The translations under genes were made by a program, and so were the position numbers. Positions 55,257 through 64,000 of a stretch of DNA of 64,000 nucleotides are shown in pieces (position 1 is the first letter of the stretch; each line of letters opens with the position of its first letter). Below the pieces are notes generated by a model, which saw only the letters and a program-made list of their open reading frames with translations, searched no databases and was not told where the DNA came from. Source of the stretch: Aquabacter cavernae (GTDB lineage: Bacteria; Pseudomonadota; Alphaproteobacteria; Rhizobiales; Xanthobacteraceae); the NCBI RefSeq assembly GCF_003993795.1, contig NZ_RWKV01000008.1, forward strand, positions 1,240,001-1,304,000, read 5' to 3'.

Positions 55257-55667
55257 CTAAAGCCGCTCGCCCGGCAGGCGGCTCGCCTGGGAAATCCAGT
55301 CCCGCAACGGGCCCTCGTCCCACGCGGCGCCTTCGTCCAGATGGACATAGCGCACGTCGCCCTGTTTCGAGGAGACGGGAGGCGGAGGATCCAGCAATGT
55401 GCCGCGAAAGAAGGTAACCTTCACGTAGCGGGTGAAGCAGTGGAAGGCCAGGAACCAGCCCTCCCCGTCCGGCGCCCCATAGAAAGGCGTGTTCCACTTC
55501 ACCGCCTTGCGCGCGCCGGGAACCATCTCCTCCACCAGCGCATCAAGCCGACGGCCCACCTCCTGCTTCCAGCCGGGCATGGCCGCGATATAGGCCTGGA
55601 CCGGCCCGTCTCCATCGCCCTTGGGAATTTGCGGATTGCCGCCGGACAGCAGTTTCGGCTCGCTCAC
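55257..55667 (-). CDS. DUF1801 family protein
   Basis: A 136-residue cytoplasmic protein of the DUF1801 superfamily: 'VQAYIAAMPGWKQEVGRRLD', 'VPGARKAVKWNTPFYGAPDG', 'AFHCFTRYVKVTFFRGTLLD', 'WISQASRLPG'. It is of a different subgroup from the DUF1801 protein at 53333-53683. I choose GTG 55667 because an AAGGACGG site precedes it and the upstream in-frame part overlaps the neighbouring gene and looks disordered; the frame is open to 55754. Function unknown. Confidence 0.85.
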   Translation of the reverse strand: MSEPKLLSGGNPQIPKGDGDGPVQAYIAAMPGWKQEVGRRLDALVEEMVPGARKAVKWNTPFYGAPDGEGWFLAFHCFTRYVKVTFFRGTLLDPPPPVSSKQGDVRYVHLDEGAAWDEGPLRDWISQASRLPGERL

Positions 55668-55695
55668 AGGTCCGTCCTTCCTAGCTGGCGCCGGA

Positions 55696-56580
55696 TCACT
55701 GCTCGGGCGGCGGTGGCGGCGTCGCTGCGACGACAGTGCTGCCACCGGCTCCATTGCCCTTGTCGGTCCATTCGGGCGGCAGGCCCATGGCGCCGCTCAC
55801 AAGGCCCGTCACGCCCTGCTCGCGGCCGAACACCTCGCAGGCGGCATATTTGGGCGCCCCGCCCGCCCAGGACTGGAAGCGCTCCGCCGAAGGCGGGCCG
55901 GAGAGCGACTTGAACGGGCTCTCGCCCGTCACCAGAAGCTTGCTGAAATCATCGCCGAACGCGCTTGCCAGTTCGTAGGCATCGCCCGACTTCGAGACCC
56001 GCGCCGACCCGGACAGGAAGTTGGCGCCCCGGCCCCACACCATGGCCGCTTCCTGCGTGCCCGTGGACGTGCGCGCCTCGGCCTCCATGGACAGGCTACC
56101 GAGCCCGATGGGAAGACGGGGCGTGGGCACCGGGACACCCGGCAGGATGAAGGACTTGGCGACGGAGGCGATTTTCGTGGCCGCCACCGCCGTCTCGTTG
56201 GTGGGGGTCATATTGGTGACCACCGCATGCACCGTGAGATCGGCGGGCTCGGATGCATTGACCACTTCAAACCGCTCGCTGAGGCCCGCGCATAAGGACC
56301 GGTCCACGGCATTGGCCACCAGCTTGCGCTGCTCGTCCGTGATCGTCTCATGCTGGGCGGATTGCGCGAAGGTGGTGGGCACCAGGCGAACCGTCTTCGC
56401 CGCAAGCACCTTTTCCCGGTCGATGCGCAGCTTCGACTTGGCGAGCAGGCCGTCCGCCTGGGCGAGATCGGAATAGGAGGAGAGAGACCCGGCCTCATCC
56501 AGCGGCGCCGTGGCGCACCCGGCGACCGGGAGCGTGATCACAGCAGCCCACAGGATGCCGCTCAGATTTGTGCGCGCCAT
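55696..56580 (-). CDS. DUF3313 family lipoprotein
   Basis: A 294-residue lipoprotein with lipobox 'VITLPVAGCATAP' (Cys at about residue 22). Its mature part matches DUF3313: 'LAQADGLLAKSKLRIDREKV' and 'LSERFEVVNASEPADLTVHA', followed by a C-terminal glycine- and proline-rich tail ending in a run of five prolines. The family's role is not known, but its domain resembles periplasmic proteins linked to outer-membrane assembly or DUF4136. The ATG at 56580 is preferred over 56601 because the hydrophobic segment then lies close to the N-terminus. Confidence 0.85.
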   Translation of the reverse strand: MARTNLSGILWAAVITLPVAGCATAPLDEAGSLSSYSDLAQADGLLAKSKLRIDREKVLAAKTVRLVPTTFAQSAQHETITDEQRKLVANAVDRSLCAGLSERFEVVNASEPADLTVHAVVTNMTPTNETAVAATKIASVAKSFILPGVPVPTPRLPIGLGSLSMEAEARTSTGTQEAAMVWGRGANFLSGSARVSKSGDAYELASAFGDDFSKLLVTGESPFKSLSGPPSAERFQSWAGGAPKYAACEVFGREQGVTGLVSGAMGLPPEWTDKGNGAGGSTVVAATPPPPPEQ

Positions 56581-56694
56581 CACCCACCCCATCCTCACCA
56601 CCGGAGAGGCGTCATAGTGAGGCCGATTGGGGCTTATCTATGTACCGAAGTCACATTCGGACACGATGCGACATGCGCGGTTGCCGCAGGCAAC

Positions 56695-59307
<2,613 letters not shown>

Positions 59308-59364
59308 GGCCCCAATATGGGGGCGAACCGGGCGTGGGGGAAGGCGCCCGGCGCTCTCAAGCCG

Positions 59365-59817
59365 TCATTTCACCGGCCGCATGTAATGCAGGAAGCCGGT
59401 GCGCTCGGCGAGGGTGTCGTAGAGGCGGCGGGCGGTGGTGTTGGTCTCGTGGGTCAGCCAATAGACCTCGCCCCAGCCGTGGGCGTCCGCCTGCGCATAG
59501 ACATGATCGATGAGCGTGCGCCCCACCCCCGCCCCGCGTCCGTCCGGGGACACATAGAGATCCTGCAGGTAGCAGACATCCGCCGCGCTCCAGGTGGAGC
59601 GATGGGTGAGATAGTGGACAAAGCCCACCACCGCCTCGCCCTGCCAGGCCAGGGCCCCGTGCATGGGTTCGGCGGGATCGGTCAGCCGCGCGAAGGTGAG
59701 GTCCGTGACATCGGCGAGATCCACCTCATAGAAGTTCTGGTAGGCGCGCCATAGGGGCGCCCAGGCCGCCTTGTCCTGCGGTGCCAGGGGACGGATGGCG
59801 ATGGGGGGCGTGGTCAT
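59365..59817 (-). CDS. GNAT-family N-acetyltransferase
   Basis: A 150-residue acetyl-CoA-dependent acyltransferase. The cofactor loop is 'LYVSPDGRGAGVGRTLIDHV' (R/Q-x-x-G-x-G/A). 'WAPLWRAYQNFYEVDL' near the start and 'WLTHETNTTARRLYDTLAER' near the end match the next gene closely, so the two are a tandem duplication. ATG 59817 follows GGGAGAC; a GTG at 59844 would overlap the upstream gene. The acceptor substrate is unknown. Confidence 0.9.
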   Translation of the reverse strand: MTTPPIAIRPLAPQDKAAWAPLWRAYQNFYEVDLADVTDLTFARLTDPAEPMHGALAWQGEAVVGFVHYLTHRSTWSAADVCYLQDLYVSPDGRGAGVGRTLIDHVYAQADAHGWGEVYWLTHETNTTARRLYDTLAERTGFLHYMRPVK

Positions 59818-59840
59818 GAAAGTCTCCCCGCGCGCCGGAC

Positions 59841-60299
59841 TCACGCCGGCGGCGTCCAGCGGTATTGGATGAAGCCGGAACGCTCCGCAACCTCGTCATA
59901 GAGACGCCGTGCGGCGGCATTGCCTTCCTGGGTCAGCCAATAGACCCGGGAGCAGCCCCGTGCGGCGGCGAAATCATAGACATGGGAAATGAGCGCCCGC
60001 CCCACGCCGCCGCCGCGTACCCCGGGTGCCACGAACAGATCCTGCAAATAGCAGGTGTCGGCGACGCTCCAATTGGTGCGGTGCTCGATATAGTGGACCA
60101 GTCCCACCGCCCGCTCGCCCTGCCATGCCAGCGCGCCATGGGTGGGCTCGGCGGGGTCGAGCATGCGGGCGAAGGCGGTGGCGGTCACGGCCTCCGGCAG
60201 GTCCACCTGATAGAAGGCCTGATAGGCCCGCCACAGCGGCTCCCAATCCCCGCGTTGGTGTGCCTCCAAGGGCGCGATCCGCACTGCCTCGCTGCTCAT
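59841..60299 (-). CDS. GNAT-family N-acetyltransferase (tandem paralogue)
   Basis: A 152-residue paralogue of the preceding gene: 'WEPLWRAYQAFYQVDLPEA', 'LFVAPGVRGGGVGRALISHV' (acetyl-CoA loop) and 'WLTQEGNAAARRLYDEVAER'. The two stand 23 bases apart on the same strand, probably in one transcript. Their cofactor loops are intact in both, so neither looks degenerate. Substrate unknown. Confidence 0.9.
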   Translation of the reverse strand: MSSEAVRIAPLEAHQRGDWEPLWRAYQAFYQVDLPEAVTATAFARMLDPAEPTHGALAWQGERAVGLVHYIEHRTNWSVADTCYLQDLFVAPGVRGGGVGRALISHVYDFAAARGCSRVYWLTQEGNAAARRLYDEVAERSGFIQYRWTPPA

Positions 60300-60318
60300 G
60301 CGTCTCTCCCGCTCTGTC

Positions 60319-60750
60319 TCAATTCACGGGGCGTGCGGCTGCTTCCAGCTCGACGGCCCGTTGCGCGGTCAGCACCCTCCGGCATTCCGCATAGATGTAG
60401 TTGGCCCGGGTGCCGGGGATGTTGATGTAATAGTCGCAATTGGCATTGCGGAACTGGATCCAGGCCCGCTCCGCCACCCGCAGCCGCTCCTGCTGTTCGG
60501 GCGGCTGCTGTGCCATCAACTTCTGATAGGCCGCGTTCAGCCTCTTGTCCCAGCGGTCCGCCGCCGCCAGGATGCAGTCGGTGATCTGCCCCGTGGAGGT
60601 CTTCTCGCCGCAGGTCACGAACTCCTTGCCATACCAGCCCACGGCTTCCGTCGGGGCCTCGGGATTGTCCTGCGCGGCCAGCGGCGCAGCCCCAAGAAGC
60701 GGCGCGGCCCCGAGAAGCAGAAGGGCGCAGATGGCGGCGATGGTCCTCAT
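60319..60750 (-). CDS. LprI/DUF1311 family exported protein
   Basis: A 143-residue protein with signal peptide ('ICALLLLGAAPLLGAAPLAA', cleavage near 'AAQDN'). The mature part has 'DCILAAADRWDKRLNAAYQK', 'RLRVAERAWIQFRNANCDYY' and 'CRRVLTAQRAVEL', the cysteine and W-x-x-(Y/F)-R-(D/N)-x-x-C pattern of the LprI/DUF1311 family, of which some members inhibit lysozyme. It has four cysteines, probably paired in the periplasm. A short gap separates it from the GNAT pair on the same strand. Confidence 0.88.
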   Translation of the reverse strand: MRTIAAICALLLLGAAPLLGAAPLAAQDNPEAPTEAVGWYGKEFVTCGEKTSTGQITDCILAAADRWDKRLNAAYQKLMAQQPPEQQERLRVAERAWIQFRNANCDYYINIPGTRANYIYAECRRVLTAQRAVELEAAARPVN

Positions 60751-60789
60751 GTCCCGTTTCCCGTTTTCCTCAAGCGCGAAGAACTCTGG

Positions 60790-62160
60790 TCACGCCTCGG
60801 CCTTGAGCCGGGCGAGCACCGTGCGGCGTCCCAGGAGCGGCAACAGGGCGGCCAGTTCCGGCCCGGTGTCGCGCCCCGTGAGGGCGAGGCGCAGGGGGCG
60901 GAACAGCGCCTTGCCGGAACGCCCGCTCGCCGTCTTCACGGCGGCGATCCAGGCGCCATAGGTGCCCGCATCCCAGGGCTCCGGCGGCAGGTGGTCGGCG
61001 GCGGCCTCCATGAGGGGGCGGTCCTGCGCCTCGGCGGGCCACACCTGGTCTCCGTCCACCACGCGCCACCAGTCGAAGGCATCGGCGAGGCACGCGAGAT
61101 TGCCGCGCACCGCCAGCCAGAACGGCTCGCCGCCACCCACCCCGGTATTCTCCAGCCGGTGCGCCACCGCCTCATAGGGCAGCAGATGGAGCGTGCGGGC
61201 GGTGAGCGTCACGATCTCCTGCGGATCGAACCGCGCAGGCGCGCGGGAGATGGCGGAGAGGTCCACCCGGCCCGTCAGATCGGCCAGGGACGCCACCGGT
61301 CCCAGGGCCTCGGACGTGCCCACCAGAACCGCCGCCGCCGCCACCGCCAGCGGCTCGTTGCCCGCTTCGCGCAGCGCGCGCAGGGAGAGATGGCCGAGCC
61401 GCTTGGACAGCCCCTCCCCGCTCGGCAGGGTGAAGAGATTGTGGTGCGCGAAGCGCGGCGCCGGCGCGCCGAACGCCTCGAAAATCTCGATCTGCACCGC
61501 CGTGTTGGTCACATGGTCTTCGCCGCGCACCACGTCGGTGACGCCGAAATCGATATCGTCCAGCACCGAGGGCAGCGTGTAGAGGAAGGTCCCGTCCGCC
61601 CGCACGAGGACCGGGTCCGACAGGCTGGACGTATCCACCTGCTGGGGGCCGCGCACACCGTCCTCCCAGGACACCACGCCATGGTCCAGGCGGAAACGCC
61701 AATGGGGGCGGCGACCCTCGGCCTCCAGGCGCGCGCGGTCTTCATCGGTCAGGGCCAGCGCGGCGCGGTCATAGACTGGCGGCAGGCCGCGCGCCCGCTG
61801 AAGCCCGCGCTTCAGCTCCAGCTCCTCCTCGCTCTCATAGGCGGGATAGAGGCGGCCCATGGCCTTCAGCTTCTCGGCCGCGGCGGCATACAGACCCAGG
61901 CGATCGGACTGGCGCTCGGTGCGGTCCGGCGGGATTCCCAGCCAGTCCAAATCCATGGCGATGGCATCGGCGAATTCCGCGCGCGAACGGGCGGCGTCGG
62001 TATCGTCCAGGCGCAGGATGAAGGTGCCGCCGCCGCGCCGGGCCAGTAGCGCATTGAGCAGCGCCGTGCGGGCATTGCCCACATGGATCAGCCCCGTGGG
62101 CGAGGGAGCGAAGCGGAAGACCGGATGTGAGGTGGCGGCGTGTGACATGGCCTCAGCCAT
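60790..62160 (-). CDS. gltX: Glutamate--tRNA ligase
   Basis: A 456-residue class I aminoacyl-tRNA synthetase charging glutamate onto tRNA-Glu (and, in organisms lacking GlnRS, tRNA-Gln). It has '[20 protein letters not shown]' with HVGN in place of HIGH (residues 26-29), and 'GLSKR' (about 250-254) in place of KMSKS, both within the family's tolerance. The C-terminal anticodon-binding domain is present ('[20 protein letters not shown]'). Alphaproteobacteria usually carry two gltX copies; this sequence looks like one of them. An in-frame ATG at 62148 is an alternative start. Confidence 0.93.
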   Translation of the reverse strand: MAEAMSHAATSHPVFRFAPSPTGLIHVGNARTALLNALLARRGGGTFILRLDDTDAARSRAEFADAIAMDLDWLGIPPDRTERQSDRLGLYAAAAEKLKAMGRLYPAYESEEELELKRGLQRARGLPPVYDRAALALTDEDRARLEAEGRRPHWRFRLDHGVVSWEDGVRGPQQVDTSSLSDPVLVRADGTFLYTLPSVLDDIDFGVTDVVRGEDHVTNTAVQIEIFEAFGAPAPRFAHHNLFTLPSGEGLSKRLGHLSLRALREAGNEPLAVAAAAVLVGTSEALGPVASLADLTGRVDLSAISRAPARFDPQEIVTLTARTLHLLPYEAVAHRLENTGVGGGEPFWLAVRGNLACLADAFDWWRVVDGDQVWPAEAQDRPLMEAAADHLPPEPWDAGTYGAWIAAVKTASGRSGKALFRPLRLALTGRDTGPELAALLPLLGRRTVLARLKAEA

Positions 62161-62226
62161 TAGACCGCAAAAGCGGCGGTGGGAAGCGCCCGCGCGGGCA
62201 CTTCCCCGGAGCCGGTTGAGCCCGCG

Positions 62227-63294
62227 TCAGCGCCCCTGGGGCGGACAGGGCTGGCCCGGAGCGCAGGCCGGCTGGCCGGACTGCTGCGGGCGCTGGTAGC
62301 CGCCGGGCACCCGATGCTGCCCCTGCACGCCGGGCTGGCGCTGGGGCGGCGGTGCCGCCTGCGGCGGCGGCGGGCGCGGCGGCTGGGCACCGGGGGGCGG
62401 GCCGCCGGGGCGCGGACCGGGCGGGGGACCGCCATTTCCGCCGGGGCGGGGACCGCCCTGCCAGCCGGGCTGGGGGCCGGGCTGCTGGTTGCCGTTCCAG
62501 CCCGGACGCGGACCGGGAGGCGGACCACCATTGCCGCCGGGGCGGGGACCACCCTGCCAGCCGGGCTGGGGGCCGGGAGGTTGATTGCCGTTCCAGCCTG
62601 GGCGCGGGCCGGGAGGAGGACCACCATTGCCGCCGGGGCGAGGGCCGCCCTGCCAGCCGGGCTGGTTCCCGTTCCAGCCGGGCTGGTTCCCGTTCCAGCC
62701 GGGACGTGGGCCGGGAGGCCCGCCATTCCAGCCGGGCTGCGGGTTCCCGTTCCAGCCCGGCCGTGGGCCGGGGGGCGGGCCGCCATTCCAGCCGGGGCGC
62801 GGCGGCGGGGGCGGACGATAGCCGGACTGCCACCAGCCGGGCGGGCGCGGCCCCGGTCCAGGCGGCGGCCGGCCCCAGCCGGGACGCGGTTGCCACCGGT
62901 AATTCTGCCACTGGTTATACTGGCCCCACCACGGCGCGCCCTGGTAGTAGCGGTTCCAGTAGCGGGCGAAATTGAAGCCGACGACCGGCAGGCCCAATAC
63001 GGGCGCATATTCGGGCACCAGCACCTGCTGGCCGCGATAGGACATGGCGAGATATTCGCCATAGACCCAGCCGCGATAGATGCCGGTGGCCACATCGCAC
63101 CAGGACTGGCCTTCAAGGCAGCCCTTGATGTCCACGGGCAGGCCCTGCGGCAGAACGGTGACGCTCGGATAGGCGATATCCGGCCCCGTGCGCATGTTCA
63201 CATTGCCAGTGGTGTAGCCGGGCGCGGCCAGCGCCGCTCCGGAGAAGGCGGTCGCACACACCGCCACGCACATTGCCCACGCCGAGCGTTTCAT
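62227..63294 (-). CDS. Exported SH3-domain protein with a Pro/Gly-rich repeat tail
   Basis: A 355-residue protein. A signal peptide ('MCVAVCATAFSGAALA') precedes a bacterial SH3 domain (about residues 24-90: 'GYTTGNVNMRTGPDIAYPSV', 'GWVYGEYLAMSYRG') and a short aromatic stretch 'YWNRYYQGAPWWGQY'. The last 210 residues are a proline/glycine/tryptophan-rich repeat with units such as 'GPRPGWNGNQ' and 'PGWQGGPRPGGNGGPPP'. SH3b domains often bind cell-wall peptides, so an envelope structural role is plausible. The tail is expected to be disordered. Two nearby cysteines in the SH3 region ('GCLEGQSWCDV') may form a disulfide. Confidence 0.85.
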   Translation of the reverse strand: MKRSAWAMCVAVCATAFSGAALAAPGYTTGNVNMRTGPDIAYPSVTVLPQGLPVDIKGCLEGQSWCDVATGIYRGWVYGEYLAMSYRGQQVLVPEYAPVLGLPVVGFNFARYWNRYYQGAPWWGQYNQWQNYRWQPRPGWGRPPPGPGPRPPGWWQSGYRPPPPPRPGWNGGPPPGPRPGWNGNPQPGWNGGPPGPRPGWNGNQPGWNGNQPGWQGGPRPGGNGGPPPGPRPGWNGNQPPGPQPGWQGGPRPGGNGGPPPGPRPGWNGNQQPGPQPGWQGGPRPGGNGGPPPGPRPGGPPPGAQPPRPPPPQAAPPPQRQPGVQGQHRVPGGYQRPQQSGQPACAPGQPCPPQGR

Positions 63295-63403
63295 CTTGCC
63301 CTACCGATGCGGCCATTACCGGCCCTCGCCTCTATTGCTGGCGTGTTTCCATGGCGTTTCCAATACCGTCGCGTGGCAGGATTACGGTTCGTCCCCGGCA
63401 AGA

Positions 63404-64000
63404 TTATGCGATGGAGAAGGGCACCACCTCGCGCACGTCCGGATCGGTGCGGATTTCCCGGTCCAGCGGGGGAAAGGCACGCATCTCGCAATCCTTGCGC
63501 GGACAGATTCGGCAGGACACGCCGAGCCGCGCCACAGGCGCCGCCTTCAGATCCAGCCCCTCCGCCTGCACCATCTGGTCCGCATAGGAAATCTCGCAGC
63601 CGAGCCCCAGCGCATAGACGCGCGGCGGCTGGCCGTAGCGGGCGGCGGGGGCACTGACCGTGCGTGCGAGGCACAGATAGCGCACGCCGTCCGGCATCTC
63701 GCCAACCTGCACCAGCGTGCGCCCCGCGCTCTCGAACGCCTGGTGCACGTTCCACACCGCGCAGGCCCCGCCCAGGCGCGCGAACTGGAAGCGGGTGGCG
63801 CTGTGGCGCTTGGTGATGTTGCCCGCCCGGTCCACCTTGGCGAAATAGAAAGGCACGCCCTTCATGCCCGTGCGCTGGAGCGTGGAGAGGCGATGGCACA
63901 CCTGCTCCAGGCTGGCGCCGGTCTCCAAGGCCAGCCGGTCGAGATCGTGGCGACGGGCGCGGGCCAGATTCAGGAAGCGCCCATAGGGCAGCACGAGCGC
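63404..64000 (-). CDS. Short-chain fatty acyl/propionyl-CoA-type transcriptional regulator (N-terminus outside window)
   Basis: The visible 198 residues are the C-terminal part of an XRE-type regulator; the helix-turn-helix lies past the window edge. 'LETGASLEQVCHRLSTLQR' and 'GVPFYFAKVDRAGNITKRHS' are the ImmA/IrrE-like region, and 'ARLGVSCRICPRKDCEMRAF' with its three cysteines is the conserved C-terminal DUF2083-like block of RamB/ScfR-type regulators, which control propionate/acetate or glyoxylate-cycle genes. The cysteines may bind a metal. Specific targets cannot be read from this fragment. Confidence 0.85.
   Translation of the reverse strand, partial: ALVLPYGRFLNLARARRHDLDRLALETGASLEQVCHRLSTLQRTGMKGVPFYFAKVDRAGNITKRHSATRFQFARLGGACAVWNVHQAFESAGRTLVQVGEMPDGVRYLCLARTVSAPAARYGQPPRVYALGLGCEISYADQMVQAEGLDLKAAPVARLGVSCRICPRKDCEMRAFPPLDREIRTDPDVREVVPFSIA

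Overview
The window is 64 kb of very GC-rich bacterial chromosome. Several family signatures point to an alphaproteobacterium of the order Hyphomicrobiales: paired alphaproteobacterial porins with the 'YYVPGTDTCLKLGGY' segment, a two-domain cold-shock protein next to a DUF192 gene and a tRNA-Pro, DUF6165, DUF930, split XdhC genes, a UvrB with long N- and C-terminal extensions, and a RamB/ScfR-like regulator. A relative of the Xanthobacteraceae (Xanthobacter, Azorhizobium, Bradyrhizobium) is my best guess. This is inferred from protein style, not from a search. Both window edges cut genes: a sirtuin on the left and a transcriptional regulator on the right.

Layout. 0-5.5 kb: partial sirtuin, double cold-shock protein, DUF192 protein, tRNA-Pro, and two porins, each with its own intrinsic terminator. 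6-10 kb: two divergent regulator/dehydrogenase pairs (TetR-SDR with tandem operators; LysR-SDR) and the remnant of an MFS efflux pump. 10-13.4 kb: an alpha/beta hydrolase and an 832-residue protein carrying two alpha/beta-hydrolase domains. 13.5-20.2 kb: a 2211-residue glycine-rich autotransporter, followed by about 850 bp of largely empty DNA that includes an unusually AT-rich stretch. 21-25 kb: a 62-residue protein, tRNA-Ser, a TPR/glycosyltransferase-like protein coupled to DUF6165, and a glutathione transferase. 25.3-28.6 kb: a complete TRAP transporter (DctP, DctQ, DctM). 29.2-37.5 kb: a set of genes like the accessory genes of CO-dehydrogenase-type molybdenum hydroxylases (MoeA/MocA fusion, split XdhC, CoxE-like VWA protein, CoxD-like MoxR ATPase), all on the minus strand. 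It is interrupted by plus-strand genes: a lysine 2,3-aminomutase-like gene, a CYTH-like protein and a two-gene chromate transporter. 37.7-40.6 kb: an RTX calcium-binding protein. 40.6-64 kb: mostly housekeeping genes (TMEM175-type channel, GreA, CarB, GtrA, a methyltransferase, an MFS transporter, glutathione-dependent formaldehyde dehydrogenase, a DEAD-box helicase, acetolactate decarboxylase, UvrB, two GNAT enzymes, a glutamyl-tRNA synthetase) and small envelope proteins.

No rRNA, CRISPR array, prophage, intact insertion sequence or recognised defence system was found. The most unusual material is the interrupted cox-type maturation cluster, the double hydrolase, and several families of dispersed palindromic repeats. 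One repeat family recurs at or just after gene stop codons, and one of its copies is bracketed by a perfect 24-bp inverted repeat. High GC produces many long antisense open frames, including one of 1398 codons; I treat these as shadows.
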